In this document: in pieces, positions 40,803-49,500 of the stretch
Numbering within the stretch: position 1 is the first letter of the stretch
How the letters are laid out: each line of letters begins with the position of its first letter
Assembly: GCF_000716675.1 (NCBI RefSeq)
Contig: NZ_JNXT01000017.1
Location: 1 to 64,000, forward strand
Direction of reading: 5' to 3'
DNA from: Streptomyces alboflavus
Lineage (GTDB): Bacteria > Actinomycetota > Actinomycetes > Streptomycetales > Streptomycetaceae
Length of the DNA: 64,000 nt
Notes under the pieces: generated by a model
The model's input: only the letters and a program-made list of their open reading frames with translations
Told to the model about the DNA's origin: nothing
Database searches by the model: none
Position numbers and translations under genes: made by a program

Positions 40803-41570
40803 TCAAACCCGGCCGGCGACCGCCGCGGCGAAAGCCGTCGCGTTGTCCAGCATGACGTTGTGCCCGGCGCCCGGAACCGTGACGACCCGCACCCCGGACG
40901 CCACCAGTTCGTCATGGCCCACGAGTTCACCGCTCAGCGCGCCTTGCAGAAACACGCGTTCTACGGAGAGGCCCATCAGCATCACGCGCATGGTGGGGTC
41001 GGTGCCCCGGACGAGCCCGGTCGCGCTGCGGTGCAGTGCCCGCGGGTCGGCGAGCCGCATGGTCGCAGCCCACACGGGCCCCGCCTGCTCGAGTACGCGG
41101 GCGTGCCCCTCCTTCACGAACTGCTCCTCTTCGTAGACAGCGATTCGGCTGCTGCCCGCTGTCTCCGCAGGAGCCGGATCGAGGTTCGCCTCCGTGAGGA
41201 CCAGGCGTGACACGAGGTCCGGCCGCCGATGTGCGAGCACGATGGCGACGGAGCCGCCCATGCTGTGCGCGATGAGCTCCGCCCCGTGCGCCCTGGCCCC
41301 CTCCAGTGCGGCCGCCACCGCATCCGCGTGGTCCTCCAGGGTGTAGCCGAAGTCGGCGGGGCGGTCGCTGAGGCCGTGGCCCGGCAGGTCCAGGAACAGC
41401 GATCTGCGCCCGGCCAGCTCCGGGCGTGCGGCGATGTGCGCGTGGTAGGCGGCCGAGGCGGCGCCGAGGCCGTGGACGTACACACGCGCCGGTCCGACGC
41501 CTTCGGACTCCGTCCACCGGATCCGACTTCCCCGCACATCGAACCGCGCGTCACGCATGGTCACGTCCAT
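40803..41570 (-). CDS. Alpha/beta hydrolase
   Basis: A 255-aa alpha/beta-hydrolase fold protein, possibly an esterase or C-C hydrolase. The oxyanion region is VYVHGLGAASAAYHAH near residue 41, the nucleophile elbow IAHSMGGSVAIVLAH near residue 110 holds Ser, and the C-terminal VVTVPGAGHNVMLDN has the catalytic His; an acid is likely near DPTMRVM. ATG 41570 (GGCGGGGGG before it) is the chosen start. It is divergent from the padR gene over a perfect palindrome, so regulation by PadR is likely. Substrate unknown. Confidence 0.87.
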   Translation of the reverse strand: MDVTMRDARFDVRGSRIRWTESEGVGPARVYVHGLGAASAAYHAHIAARPELAGRRSLFLDLPGHGLSDRPADFGYTLEDHADAVAAALEGARAHGAELIAHSMGGSVAIVLAHRRPDLVSRLVLTEANLDPAPAETAGSSRIAVYEEEQFVKEGHARVLEQAGPVWAATMRLADPRALHRSATGLVRGTDPTMRVMLMGLSVERVFLQGALSGELVGHDELVASGVRVVTVPGAGHNVMLDNATAFAAAVAGRV

Positions 41571-41619
41571 CCCCCCGCCTCGTGGCTTGACATCCCGTTG
41601 CCTCGCCTCTCCGGAGACT

Positions 41620-41639
41620 ATACATCGGTATCGATGTAT
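41620..41639. promoter_or_regulatory. PadR operator, perfect palindrome
   Basis: ATACATCG-GTAT-CGATGTAT has two perfect 8-bp arms and a 4-nt centre; a third half-site, CGATGTA, lies at 41648-41654. It overlaps a TATAGT -10 (minus, 41617-41622) for the hydrolase and sits about 40 nt before padR. PadR sites are commonly ATGTA/TACAT-type palindromes of this kind. Confidence 0.65.
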
Positions 41640-41680
41640 TACGGAGTCGATGTACACCGTGAATGCGGCAGAATACGGGC

Positions 41681-42202
41681 ATGCTGGAGCTCGCCATCCT
41701 CGGATTCCTCTACGACCGCTCGCTGCACGGCTACGAGTTGCGCAAGCGCATCACGGCCCTCACCGGGCACGTGCGTCCGGTCGCGGAGAGCACGCTCTAC
41801 CCGGCCATCAAGCGCTTGGAGAAGGCAGGCCTGCTGGCCCGTGAGACCCAGCCCGGCGCCGTCGCCGCGCCGCGTCACGTCCTGAGCCTCACCGATGCCG
41901 GCAGGCGCGCGCTGCGCCGCCGCTTGACGGAGCCCGCACGGGCGGACATCACTGACGAGAACCGCTGGTTCACGCTGCTGGCGTTCTTGCGCCACCTCGA
42001 CGACGCCGACGCCCAGGCCGGAGTGCTGCGGCGCCGTCTGGACTTCCTGCAGGAGCCGGCGAGCTTCTTCTACGAAGGCGACCGTCCGCTGCGCGCCGAA
42101 GAGCTCGACGATCCGTTCCGGCAGGGCATCCTCACCATCGCCAGGGCCACGAGCCGCGCGGAACTCGCCTGGCTCCGCAAGACCTTGGTGTCACTCGACT
42201 GA
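41681..42202 (+). CDS. PadR family transcriptional regulator
   Basis: A 173-aa PadR-type winged-helix repressor. The start MLELAILGFLYDRSLHGYEL is a hallmark, with RPVAESTLYPAIKRLEKAGL as the recognition helix and wing, and a C-terminal helical dimerisation part. PadR proteins usually respond to a small molecule such as a phenolic or drug. ATG 41681 aligns with the family start, and an in-frame ATG at 41663 is less likely. It is divergent from an alpha/beta hydrolase and has a palindromic operator in between. Confidence 0.92.
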   Translation: MLELAILGFLYDRSLHGYELRKRITALTGHVRPVAESTLYPAIKRLEKAGLLARETQPGAVAAPRHVLSLTDAGRRALRRRLTEPARADITDENRWFTLLAFLRHLDDADAQAGVLRRRLDFLQEPASFFYEGDRPLRAEELDDPFRQGILTIARATSRAELAWLRKTLVSLD

Positions 42203-42230
42203 GACCGGCGGGCGGGAAGCGAGGCCGCGG

Positions 42231-43136
42231 TCACTCAGGACGCGGCGGCGCCGACGGATCCGCGTGGCGCACCGGGCAGCCGCGCACCCCGGGCACGGGA
42301 CGCGTACCGAGCTCGTCCACCCGGTAGCCGTACGGGTATCCCTTGATCTCGCGGTTCTGCCGGGCGTAGTGCGGGGCCGTGCGCGGCGGGAGCAGGCGTA
42401 CCGCGCGACCACGCAGCCGGACCGCGCCACGGACGAGCGTCCTGGTGACGGGATGGGGCTGGTCGTAGCGGAAGGCATTCACCAGGGTGTCGTCGAGCAG
42501 GGCGACGGTGGCCGCGCGCAGGAGCGGAGCGAGGGGGCGGGGGTACCAGGAGGCCATCAGGTCGATGGTCGCGTCGGAGACCGTTCGCGCGTCCTCGTCC
42601 CAGGCGAAATGGGCCTCTTCGTAGGCGTCGAGGCACGCGGCGAACTCCTCGTAAGAGCCGGGGACGTCCTGGATGCCCAGATGCCGCCCGAGCGTGCGGT
42701 AGTACACGGCGGACGCGGCGGCCTCGTGCTGGGAGAACCTGCGCCATCCGTAGGTGTCGATCCACCTCTTGGGCGTCACCACAAAGGTGCAGAGCACATA
42801 CCGCATGTCGTCGTTGGCGATGTCGTAGCTGCCGTGCATCTGGTTGATGCGCCGCATGGCCGTGCGGCCGACGTCGCTGTCGAAGCCGTGCTCTACGACC
42901 GCGTCGAGCAGCAGCGCCGTGTCGTCGTACCGCTTCTGCGTACGGTCCGTCAGCTCCGCGGTCCGTGCGAGGAGGCGGCCGATGCTCGGGACGGCGTAGG
43001 TGCGGTAGAGCGCGAGCTCGAGGGCGCGGGTGAAGTCCCAGGGGAACTCGTACGTCGCGGAGAGCCGGTAGATCGTCAGGAAGTCCTTCTCCGGGGCCAG
43101 GCGCCGGATGTGCCGGAGCCGTTCGTAGCGCTTCAC
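42231..43136 (-). CDS. Oxygenase MpaB family protein (DUF2236)
   Basis: A 301-aa member of the MpaB/DUF2236 family, some of which are haem-containing and oxidise rubber or mycophenolate precursors. The N-terminal block YRLSATYEFPWDFTRALELA, the INQMHGSYDIANDDMRYVL region with conserved His and the later TYGWRRFSQHEAAASAVYY block with Arg, His and Tyr are characteristic. The helical bundle has no signal peptide. It converges on padR with a 28-nt gap. Substrate unknown; a palindrome CCAAC-TCTAC-GTTGG at 43167-43181 lies about 31 nt upstream. Confidence 0.8.
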   Translation of the reverse strand: MKRYERLRHIRRLAPEKDFLTIYRLSATYEFPWDFTRALELALYRTYAVPSIGRLLARTAELTDRTQKRYDDTALLLDAVVEHGFDSDVGRTAMRRINQMHGSYDIANDDMRYVLCTFVVTPKRWIDTYGWRRFSQHEAAASAVYYRTLGRHLGIQDVPGSYEEFAACLDAYEEAHFAWDEDARTVSDATIDLMASWYPRPLAPLLRAATVALLDDTLVNAFRYDQPHPVTRTLVRGAVRLRGRAVRLLPPRTAPHYARQNREIKGYPYGYRVDELGTRPVPGVRGCPVRHADPSAPPRPE

Positions 43137-43236
43137 CGCACGGTCCCCCTATCTACAGCCGGGACTCCAACTCTACGTTGGGGATCTGCAGTTCACGTGC
43201 TCCACGGTGTGATCCACATGGGGGAAGGCGGTCGGA

Positions 43237-43536
43237 ATGTTCGACAAGATCCGCAAGCGCTGGCATCGGGGCGTGGCGTCGGAACCGGCTGCGCCCGCCG
43301 CGGTCGCCGAGAAGCAGCGCCCGCACAACCTCTTCGAGGCGGCCGCTGTCTATGTGGCGGCGTGCGCCGAGGACGACCAGGAGGGCGTTGACGAGGCCGC
43401 GGGGTGGGTTTCTCCGGAGGCCCTGTCCTTCGGGGTGAACGAACTCGCCTGCCGAGCCGTCATCGCTCTCGCGCGGGAGCGCGACGAGTCGCCGCGCGAC
43501 GTGGCGCGTACGCTCCTCGGCCTGCCTGCCGCCTGA
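43237..43536 (+). CDS. Small unknown protein
   Basis: A 99-aa soluble protein with a basic start (MFDKIRKRWHRG) and a helical, Ala/Glu-rich core (NLFEAAAVYVAACAEDDQEG, then DEAAGWVSPEALSFGVNELA). No known domain. A GGGGGAAGG ribosome site lies about 12 nt before the ATG. Its last 77 nt overlap the end of the opposing zinc-ribbon gene. Likely a real conserved gene, since the codon bias is normal and homologous-looking architecture (helical, 90-100 aa) is common in Streptomyces, but no function can be given. Confidence 0.55.
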   Translation: MFDKIRKRWHRGVASEPAAPAAVAEKQRPHNLFEAAAVYVAACAEDDQEGVDEAAGWVSPEALSFGVNELACRAVIALARERDESPRDVARTLLGLPAA

Positions 43537-43936
43537 CGTCGGAGTGCGTCGGGTCCGGGCACACGAGGGCCGCACTGATGGGCACCCCTGCGTCTGCGGC
43601 GTGCAGCAGACGTTCGCGGACTTCGCGGGGCGTACGCGGCCGGTAGCCAGGTCCACAGCCGCAGCAGTCCGGCCGGAAGCGCACACCGGCGGCCAGGAGG
43701 ACCGCGAGGGCGCGCCACGCGGCGGTGTCCCTGCGCCTGGGCACCGCGAGGGCAGTGCCCGCGTCGAGCAGGTGGCGACCGCACTGCGGGCAGACGTCGT
43801 GGCGCACCCGTGCGAAGTCCGACGGTTTCTTGAAGGACGCGCGGCACGGCAGACAGACGAAGTGCGATCTGGCGCTGGGCATGACGGGCAGCCTAGGTGG
43901 CCGCTCCGTCGCCGTACGAGCGAATTTCCTGGTCAT
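43460..43936 (-). CDS. Zinc-ribbon protein of unknown function
   Basis: A 158-aa protein with two CxxC knuckles (FVCLPCRASFKK and DVCPQCGRHL), forming a zinc ribbon near residues 27-57, followed by a hydrophobic helix and further Cys (RPDCCGCGPGYRP). The C-terminus is Arg-rich. ATG 43936 has GAGGGG just upstream; ATG 43882 is an alternative that would begin shortly before the first knuckle. It could bind nucleic acid or a protein. Its stop end overlaps the opposing 99-aa gene for 77 nt, so transcripts are antisense there. Confidence 0.6.
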   Translation of the reverse strand: MTRKFARTATERPPRLPVMPSARSHFVCLPCRASFKKPSDFARVRHDVCPQCGRHLLDAGTALAVPRRRDTAAWRALAVLLAAGVRFRPDCCGCGPGYRPRTPREVRERLLHAADAGVPISAALVCPDPTHSDVRRQAGRGAYAPRRAATRRAPARER

Positions 43937-44013
43937 CGCCCCTCGACGACGTGTTGAGCCAATGGTTAAGGTGCGCCGACGGAGCAAGCAGAGGCTAGTG
44001 ATGGGGAGGCAGC

Positions 44014-44952
44014 ATGGCCGCCACGGACGACGCTGTCGCCGCCGATGACGACGCGCTGTACGTACTGACGGCGGTCTTGCTGATGCCCGCGAAGTTCCCG
44101 AGCGTGCTCGGTGACGACTATCCCGAAGCCTGTGCCGCGCTCGGGCTGCCGCCGTTGGCTGCCGGGTACGGCCTGGTGCTCGGACAGGACAGCGCCGGTG
44201 CGCGCTGGACCGTCGTCACCGACGACGTGTCGCTCGTCGCCGTCGCGATCGCTTCCTGGGACTGCGGCATGGAGTACGACCTGTCGCCCGGCGAACGCAC
44301 CGTGGTCGCGGCGCTGCCAGGCTGGCCGCTCGCGGTGGCCGTCGCGGCCCCCGGCGTGCCCGCGCCGCACGACCCCGAGCCGGACCCCGAACAGCCCGAG
44401 CAGCTCCCGCTCGCCCCGCCGCAGTCGGACGCCTGGGGGCCGGCCCAGCGCCGTCTGGGCGCCGACGAGATAGCCCTCCAGTGGGCCGCGTGGCGCGAGC
44501 AGATCGACGACGCGAACTTCGACACGGACGGCATCGCTGAGGGCGACGGCGCTGGGGACGACGCCGGGGCGGGCCCAAGCGGCGCGAAGGCCGAGCCCAC
44601 CGTGGAGGGAAACCCGGGCGGGAACGCGGACGGGGCGCGCCCTGCCGGAGGGAGCAGCCCCGAGGGCTCGGCCTCATCAGCGCCCTTGACCGGTGTGCGA
44701 CGGGTCCTCGCCGAGGCGCGTGCGTACGTGGAGACGCCGCCGCCGCTGGGGCGGGTGCGGTCATCCTTCGCCTCCGGTGAGGCACGCACGCTGCGCGCCG
44801 ACGGTCCCGGCTGGTCCATGGTCGCGAGGACCGACGACATCGCTTTCGTACTGCTCGACGAGGAGCCGGGCGAGGTGCTGCCGGTCGGACGCGGGCCGGA
44901 GCTTCCGGGGCTGCTCGAAGCGCTCGACAAGATGGCGGTGCGCCCCTCCTGA
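44014..44952 (+). CDS. Unknown two-lobed protein with acidic linker
   Basis: A 312-aa protein I do not recognise. Residues 1-115 are a folded-looking lobe (YVLTAVLLMPAKFPSVLGDD, WTVVTDDVSLVAVAIASWDC), residues 115-225 are Pro/Glu/Asp/Gly low-complexity, and residues 225-312 form a second lobe ending in LPGLLEALDKMAVRPS. No signal, TM or catalytic motif is seen. The start is ATG 44014 with GGGGAGG upstream. The gene sits between the zinc-ribbon gene and a small membrane protein. Confidence 0.6.
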   Translation: MAATDDAVAADDDALYVLTAVLLMPAKFPSVLGDDYPEACAALGLPPLAAGYGLVLGQDSAGARWTVVTDDVSLVAVAIASWDCGMEYDLSPGERTVVAALPGWPLAVAVAAPGVPAPHDPEPDPEQPEQLPLAPPQSDAWGPAQRRLGADEIALQWAAWREQIDDANFDTDGIAEGDGAGDDAGAGPSGAKAEPTVEGNPGGNADGARPAGGSSPEGSASSAPLTGVRRVLAEARAYVETPPPLGRVRSSFASGEARTLRADGPGWSMVARTDDIAFVLLDEEPGEVLPVGRGPELPGLLEALDKMAVRPS

Positions 44953-45019
44953 CTCAGGCGTTCGGCACCGCCTCATGCCGTGGACGGCTGCGCGGGACGC
45001 GCTGCCGCGCCATGGCGGC

Positions 45020-45202
45020 TCAGCGGCCGAGCTCCTTGCGGGTGACGCGGCGCAGCCTGCGCCGCTGTCCGGAATCCAGGGTCAGATAGGCCGCGGCCGG
45101 GACGCCGACCACGATCAGGAACGCGAGCCACCAGGGCAGCCAGATGAGCAGGATCAGCCCGGCCGCCACGCCTCCTGCGGCGATCTTCGCCTTTTTCGAC
45201 AT
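45020..45202 (-). CDS. Small two-TM membrane protein
   Basis: A 60-aa protein. Residues 7-24 (IAAGGVAAGLILLIWLPW) and 25-42 (WLAFLIVVGVPAAAYLTL) are hydrophobic, and the rest is basic (SGQRRRLRRVTRKELGR). ATG 45202 has GGAGGCGACGGAC upstream, a good ribosome site. The short hairpin membrane topology with a charged tail is typical of small stress or scaffold proteins. Function unknown. Confidence 0.6.
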   Translation of the reverse strand: MSKKAKIAAGGVAAGLILLIWLPWWLAFLIVVGVPAAAYLTLDSGQRRRLRRVTRKELGR

Positions 45203-45308
45203 GTCCGTCGCCTCCTTCGCGGCAGGTGCCGCTCTCTGTCTTGAGAAACGGGATCGGACCGCACCCAGTTCCAGGTCGCGACCCTGACCGATCCCTGACG
45301 TGCGTCCC

Positions 45309-46373
45309 CTACTCGACCCTGAGTGTCCTCAGCGGTTCGCCCACCTCGTGCATGTGGCGAAGCACCTGCCGGTAGGAGTCGACGAGCCCGGTCTCCGCGT
45401 AAGACATACCCACAGCATGACAGTGCGCACGGACCAGGGGCTGGGCGAGGCGCAGATGCGGCCGCGGCATGCTCGGGAAGAGGTGGTGCTCGATCTGGTA
45501 GTTCAGCCCGCCGAGGAACCAGTCGGTGAGCGCGCCGCCGCGGATGTTCCGTGAGGTGAGGACCTGGCGCTTGAGGTGGCCCCACCGCTCGCCGTCCGGG
45601 TCGGGCATTTCCATGCCCTTGTGGTTCGGGGCGAAGGCCATCCCCAGGTGCAGGCCGAAAAGGGCCTGGTGGAGGGCGGCGAAGGCGAGCGCGTGCCCCA
45701 GGGGCATGGCCGCCAGCAGGAGCGTCACGTATCCCACGAGATGGACGACCAGAAGGGGGCCTTCGACGGCTCGCTCACGGCGGCTCTGGCGGCGCAGGTC
45801 ACGGAATCCGTAGACCTTCATGGCGATGCCCTGGAGCAGCGTCAGAGGGAAGAACAGCCAGGCCTGATGGCGCGTGAGCCACCGCCGGAATCCGGCCCGG
45901 GGCCTGGCCTGCCATGCCGTGAACACCAGGATGTCGGCGGCGACGTCCGGGTCCTTCTCGGTGTGGTTGGGGTTAGCGTGGTGGCGGTTGTGCTTGTCGT
46001 TCCACCAGCTCACGCTCATCCCGAGGAGCAGGTTGCCGTGGACGAGGCCGATCAGGCGCGCCACCGCGCGGTTGTCGGTGATCTGGGAGTGCCCGGCGTC
46101 GTGCCCGATGAAGGCGGTGCGCGCGCACAGGACGGAGAGCACCGGGGCGAGGAGCAGCACCCACCAGGTGTGGCCGATGGCGAACAGTCCCGCGCCGACA
46201 GCCGCCAAGGCCGCTGCGTTCACGGCTATGCCGCGCGCGTACCAGCCGGTGCGCCGGTCGAGGAGCCCCTGCGTTTTGACGGCCCTCAGGAGTGGGGCGA
46301 AGTCGCTCCCGGAACGTTGCCGTGCGCTGATCCCACCGGGGCGTTCCGCGACGGCTGCGGCAGCCTGGGCCAT
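45309..46373 (-). CDS. Membrane fatty acid desaturase
   Basis: A 354-aa integral membrane di-iron desaturase, which introduces double bonds into acyl chains using O2 and reduced ferredoxin or cytochrome. The three His boxes are HDAGHS (near 88), HNRHH (near 125) and QIEHHLFPS (near 295). Four TM segments lie around the boxes. ATG 46373 has GGAG about 11 nt upstream. It is divergent from the SNF2 helicase gene. Regiospecificity (delta-9, or acyl-lipid) cannot be read. Such enzymes adjust membrane fluidity. Confidence 0.92.
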   Translation of the reverse strand: MAQAAAAVAERPGGISARQRSGSDFAPLLRAVKTQGLLDRRTGWYARGIAVNAAALAAVGAGLFAIGHTWWVLLLAPVLSVLCARTAFIGHDAGHSQITDNRAVARLIGLVHGNLLLGMSVSWWNDKHNRHHANPNHTEKDPDVAADILVFTAWQARPRAGFRRWLTRHQAWLFFPLTLLQGIAMKVYGFRDLRRQSRRERAVEGPLLVVHLVGYVTLLLAAMPLGHALAFAALHQALFGLHLGMAFAPNHKGMEMPDPDGERWGHLKRQVLTSRNIRGGALTDWFLGGLNYQIEHHLFPSMPRPHLRLAQPLVRAHCHAVGMSYAETGLVDSYRQVLRHMHEVGEPLRTLRVE

Positions 46374-46562
46374 GACGAGGTCTCCGGTCTCCGTGAGGAT
46401 GCTCTGACCTCAGGAAACGTACGGATCTGTGACCTTCGGCGACCATGGCGCCACCCCCCGTGTTCCGCCGGGGGCAAGCGCCCGCGCAGAGGGGTGCTGG
46501 ATACACCCCCCAGAAGAAGTGGCACGCATCACAGCGTACGAAGCGCCCCGGGATGCGGTTTG

Positions 46563-46575
46563 CGAGGTATCCTCG
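46563..46575. promoter_or_regulatory. Small palindrome upstream of the helicase
   Basis: CGAGG-TAT-CCTCG forms a 5-bp inverted repeat, 46 nt before the helicase start, in the 247-bp divergent space 46374-46620. I see no gene here; a longer frame from GTG 46429 would carry a rare TTA codon at 46591-46593, arguing against it as coding. Confidence 0.3.
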
Positions 46576-46620
46576 GCCGCTCCCGTCACATTAGTCAAGT
46601 TTGAGGAATGCGCCATAGCT

Positions 46621-49500
46621 GTGCACAAGCACTCCGCTGTCCCCCTCTCCGAGATCGCAGAACTGTCCCGCTGCTCTGTCGTGTTCGTTCCCGCTGACCC
46701 CGGGCGCACCGGTCAGGTCGCGTTCTGGCACGCCGACGGCCGCACCCCGCCCGCCCCGACGGTTGGCGAAGTCGGCGAGCTGACGGTCGCCGTACCCGGC
46801 GACGACGGCATCCACCTCGTCGTCGTACCCGCGGCACTGCTGCCGGTCGACGCCGCCCTGCCGGTCCTCACCCGCGCGCGGGCCGCGTCCGGCACGCATC
46901 CCACCGCCGCCTTCTGGGGTACGGCGACCGTCCTCGCCCTGCAACTGGCCGCCCGCGGCCTACTGTTGCCCGGGCTCACCGACAGCGATCACGACGCCTG
47001 GCGTGCGGGTCCGCTCAACGCGGACGACCTGCGGCGGCTGCGTGACCTCGCGGCGTCGATGCCACCGGCCGCCCACGCCGTCCCCCTCGACGCCGCCGTG
47101 CCACCGCGCCTGCCCGCACCGGAGCGGCTGCTGCGCCAGTTCCTGGACGCCGTGGCCGATACGCTGCCGCGCTCCCCCGCGGCTGCCGCGGCGGCCGGCC
47201 GGCCCGCGTTCGCCGCACCGGAACCCCAGCATCTGCCCGCACAGCGCGCCTGGGCCCTGGACGTCGCGGCAGGCCACGACGCCGGTGTGCGGATCTCGCT
47301 GCGCGTCGAGGTGCCCGGTCTGCTGTCCGACACCTCCGCCGAGACCCGGCTGCCGTTCCGGGCCGTCCTGCAGGTCCACAGCGTCTGCGACCCCTCGCTC
47401 GTCGCGGACGCCGCCGAGGTGTGGGCCGGTTCCGGCGCCACGGCGGGCTCGTTCGGGCCGCGCGCCCGGATGGACGCCCTGCTGGCCCTGCGTCGCGCCA
47501 CGCGCGCGTGGGCACCGCTCGGACCGCTGCTGTCAGCACCCGTGCCGGACGCGGTCGAGCTCGCGGACGAGGACGTGACCGAGCTCCTCGGCCCGGGAGC
47601 CCGCATGCTCGCGGCGGCCGGAGTGGACGTGCACTGGCCCAGGGAACTGGCGCGCAGCCTCACCGCCCGCGCGTACATCGGCCCCGACGACGCCGAGCAC
47701 GAGGGCGGGAAGAGGCCCGACAAGCTCGGGTCGGACACTCCGTCGTACCTCTCGGCCGATGCCCTCCTCGCCTTCAACTGGCGTTTCGCGCTGGGCGACC
47801 AGGAGCTGAGCCGCGCGGAGCTCGACCGGCTCGCGGAGGCCAACCGCCCGGTGGTGCGGCTGCGGGACCAGTGGGTGCTCATCGACCCCCACGAGGCTCA
47901 GCGCGCCCGCGCGCAGCAGGACCGCAAGGTCACCCCCATCGACGCCCTGAGCGCCGCCCTGACCGGCACCACCGAGGTGGACGGCCGCCGTGTCGACGTC
48001 GAACCCACGGGCTGGCTCGCAACCCTGCGAGAGCGGCTCTCGGACCCGGAGGGCATGGAGCCCGTCGGACAGCCCGCGGCGCTCGCCGCGGACCTGCGCG
48101 ACTATCAGCTCCGGGGGCTCAACTGGCTGGCCAGGATGACGTCCTTGGGGCTCGGCGGGTGCCTCGCCGACGACATGGGCCTCGGCAAGACCATCACCTT
48201 GATCTCACTGCATCTGCACCGGCAGACCGACGAGGCGACCGCGGGACCCACGCTGGTCGTGTGCCCCACTTCCCTCATGGGCAACTGGCAGCGGGAGATC
48301 GAGAAGTTCGCGCCCGGCACGGCCGTGCGCCGCTTCCACGGAGCGCAGCGTGGACTCGACGACCTGGCGGACGGCGAGTTCGTCCTGACCACCTACGGAA
48401 CGATGCGGCTCGACGCGAACCGCCTCGACGCGGTCGGCTGGGGCATGGTAGTCGCCGACGAGGCGCAGCACGTCAAGAACCCGTACTCGGCGACAGCCAA
48501 GCAGCTGCGCGCCATCAGCGCCCGCGCGCGCGTGGCGCTCACCGGCACGCCTGTGGAGAACAACCTCTCCGAGCTGTGGGCGATCCTCGACTGGACGACT
48601 CCGGGGCTGCTCGGCAAGCTCGGCGCCTTCCGCACCCGCTACGCGCAGGCCGTCGAGAGCGGTTCCGACCCGGCCGCGGCCGAACGGCTCTCCCAATTGG
48701 TGCGTCCCTTCCTGCTGCGGCGCCGCAAGTCGGATCCGGGCATCGCCCCCGAGCTGCCCCCGAAGACGGAGACCGACCGCGCCGTCTCCCTGAGCGCCGA
48801 ACAGACGGGCCTCTACGAAGCAGTGGTCCGCGAGACGCTGGCCGAGATCTCCGGAGCCGACGGCTTGGCCCGGCGCGGCCTCATCGTCAAGCTCCTGACC
48901 GGGCTGAAGCAGATCTGCAACCACCCCGCGCAGTACCTCAAGGAGAGCAAGCCACGCATCACCGGACGCTCCGGAAAGCTGGAGCTCCTCGACGAACTGC
49001 TCGACACCATCCTCTCCGAGGACGCGAGCGTGCTCGTCTTCACGCAGTACGTGCAGATGGCGCGCCTCATCGAGCAGCACCTGTCGTCCCGCGGCATTCC
49101 CTCGCAGTTCCTGCACGGCGGCACCCCGGTGGCCGAGCGCGAGGCGATGGTCCGGCGCTTCCAGGACGGTGAAGTCCCGGTCTTCCTGCTCTCCTTGAAG
49201 GCGGCGGGTACGGGCCTGAACCTCACGCGGGCCGAGCACGTCGTGCATTACGACCGGTGGTGGAACCCCGCGGTCGAGGCCCAGGCGACCGACCGCGCGT
49301 ACCGCATCGGGCAGACGCAGCCTGTACAGGTGCACCGGCTGATCGCGGAGGGCACCATCGAGGACCGCATCGCCGAGATGCTGCTGCGCAAGCGCGAACT
49401 CGCCGACGCCGTCCTCGGCTCCGGAGAGGCGGCGCTGACCGAGCTGAGCGACGCCGAGCTGGCCGACCTGGTCGCGCTGCGAGGGGGGACGACGCGATGA
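46621..49500 (+). CDS. SNF2/HepA-type DEAD/DEAH-box helicase
   Basis: A 959-aa SNF2-family ATPase. The N-terminal 500 residues contain the SNF2 N-terminal bacterial domain; the helicase core has DDMGLGKTITLISLH (motif I), VVADEAQHVKNP (II), LTGTPVENNLSELWAILDW (III), VLVFTQYVQMARLIEQHL and YDRWWNPAVEAQATDRAYRI (VI). Such proteins translocate on dsDNA and remodel protein-DNA complexes. GTG 46621 is preferred since upstream codons contain a TTA and lack homology. Its TGA overlaps the SWIM gene start (ATGA), so both form one functional pair. Confidence 0.9.
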   Translation: MHKHSAVPLSEIAELSRCSVVFVPADPGRTGQVAFWHADGRTPPAPTVGEVGELTVAVPGDDGIHLVVVPAALLPVDAALPVLTRARAASGTHPTAAFWGTATVLALQLAARGLLLPGLTDSDHDAWRAGPLNADDLRRLRDLAASMPPAAHAVPLDAAVPPRLPAPERLLRQFLDAVADTLPRSPAAAAAAGRPAFAAPEPQHLPAQRAWALDVAAGHDAGVRISLRVEVPGLLSDTSAETRLPFRAVLQVHSVCDPSLVADAAEVWAGSGATAGSFGPRARMDALLALRRATRAWAPLGPLLSAPVPDAVELADEDVTELLGPGARMLAAAGVDVHWPRELARSLTARAYIGPDDAEHEGGKRPDKLGSDTPSYLSADALLAFNWRFALGDQELSRAELDRLAEANRPVVRLRDQWVLIDPHEAQRARAQQDRKVTPIDALSAALTGTTEVDGRRVDVEPTGWLATLRERLSDPEGMEPVGQPAALAADLRDYQLRGLNWLARMTSLGLGGCLADDMGLGKTITLISLHLHRQTDEATAGPTLVVCPTSLMGNWQREIEKFAPGTAVRRFHGAQRGLDDLADGEFVLTTYGTMRLDANRLDAVGWGMVVADEAQHVKNPYSATAKQLRAISARARVALTGTPVENNLSELWAILDWTTPGLLGKLGAFRTRYAQAVESGSDPAAAERLSQLVRPFLLRRRKSDPGIAPELPPKTETDRAVSLSAEQTGLYEAVVRETLAEISGADGLARRGLIVKLLTGLKQICNHPAQYLKESKPRITGRSGKLELLDELLDTILSEDASVLVFTQYVQMARLIEQHLSSRGIPSQFLHGGTPVAEREAMVRRFQDGEVPVFLLSLKAAGTGLNLTRAEHVVHYDRWWNPAVEAQATDRAYRIGQTQPVQVHRLIAEGTIEDRIAEMLLRKRELADAVLGSGEAALTELSDAELADLVALRGGTTR

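Noticed and set aside
41587..41624. TTGACA and TATACA as a promoter pair for padR
   Set aside because: The spacing is 26 nt, well outside 16-19; the sites may belong to different promoters.
46429..46620. Longer N-terminus of the SNF2 helicase from GTG 46429
   Set aside because: It would include a TTA codon and a stretch with no family character, and lacks a ribosome site at the right distance.
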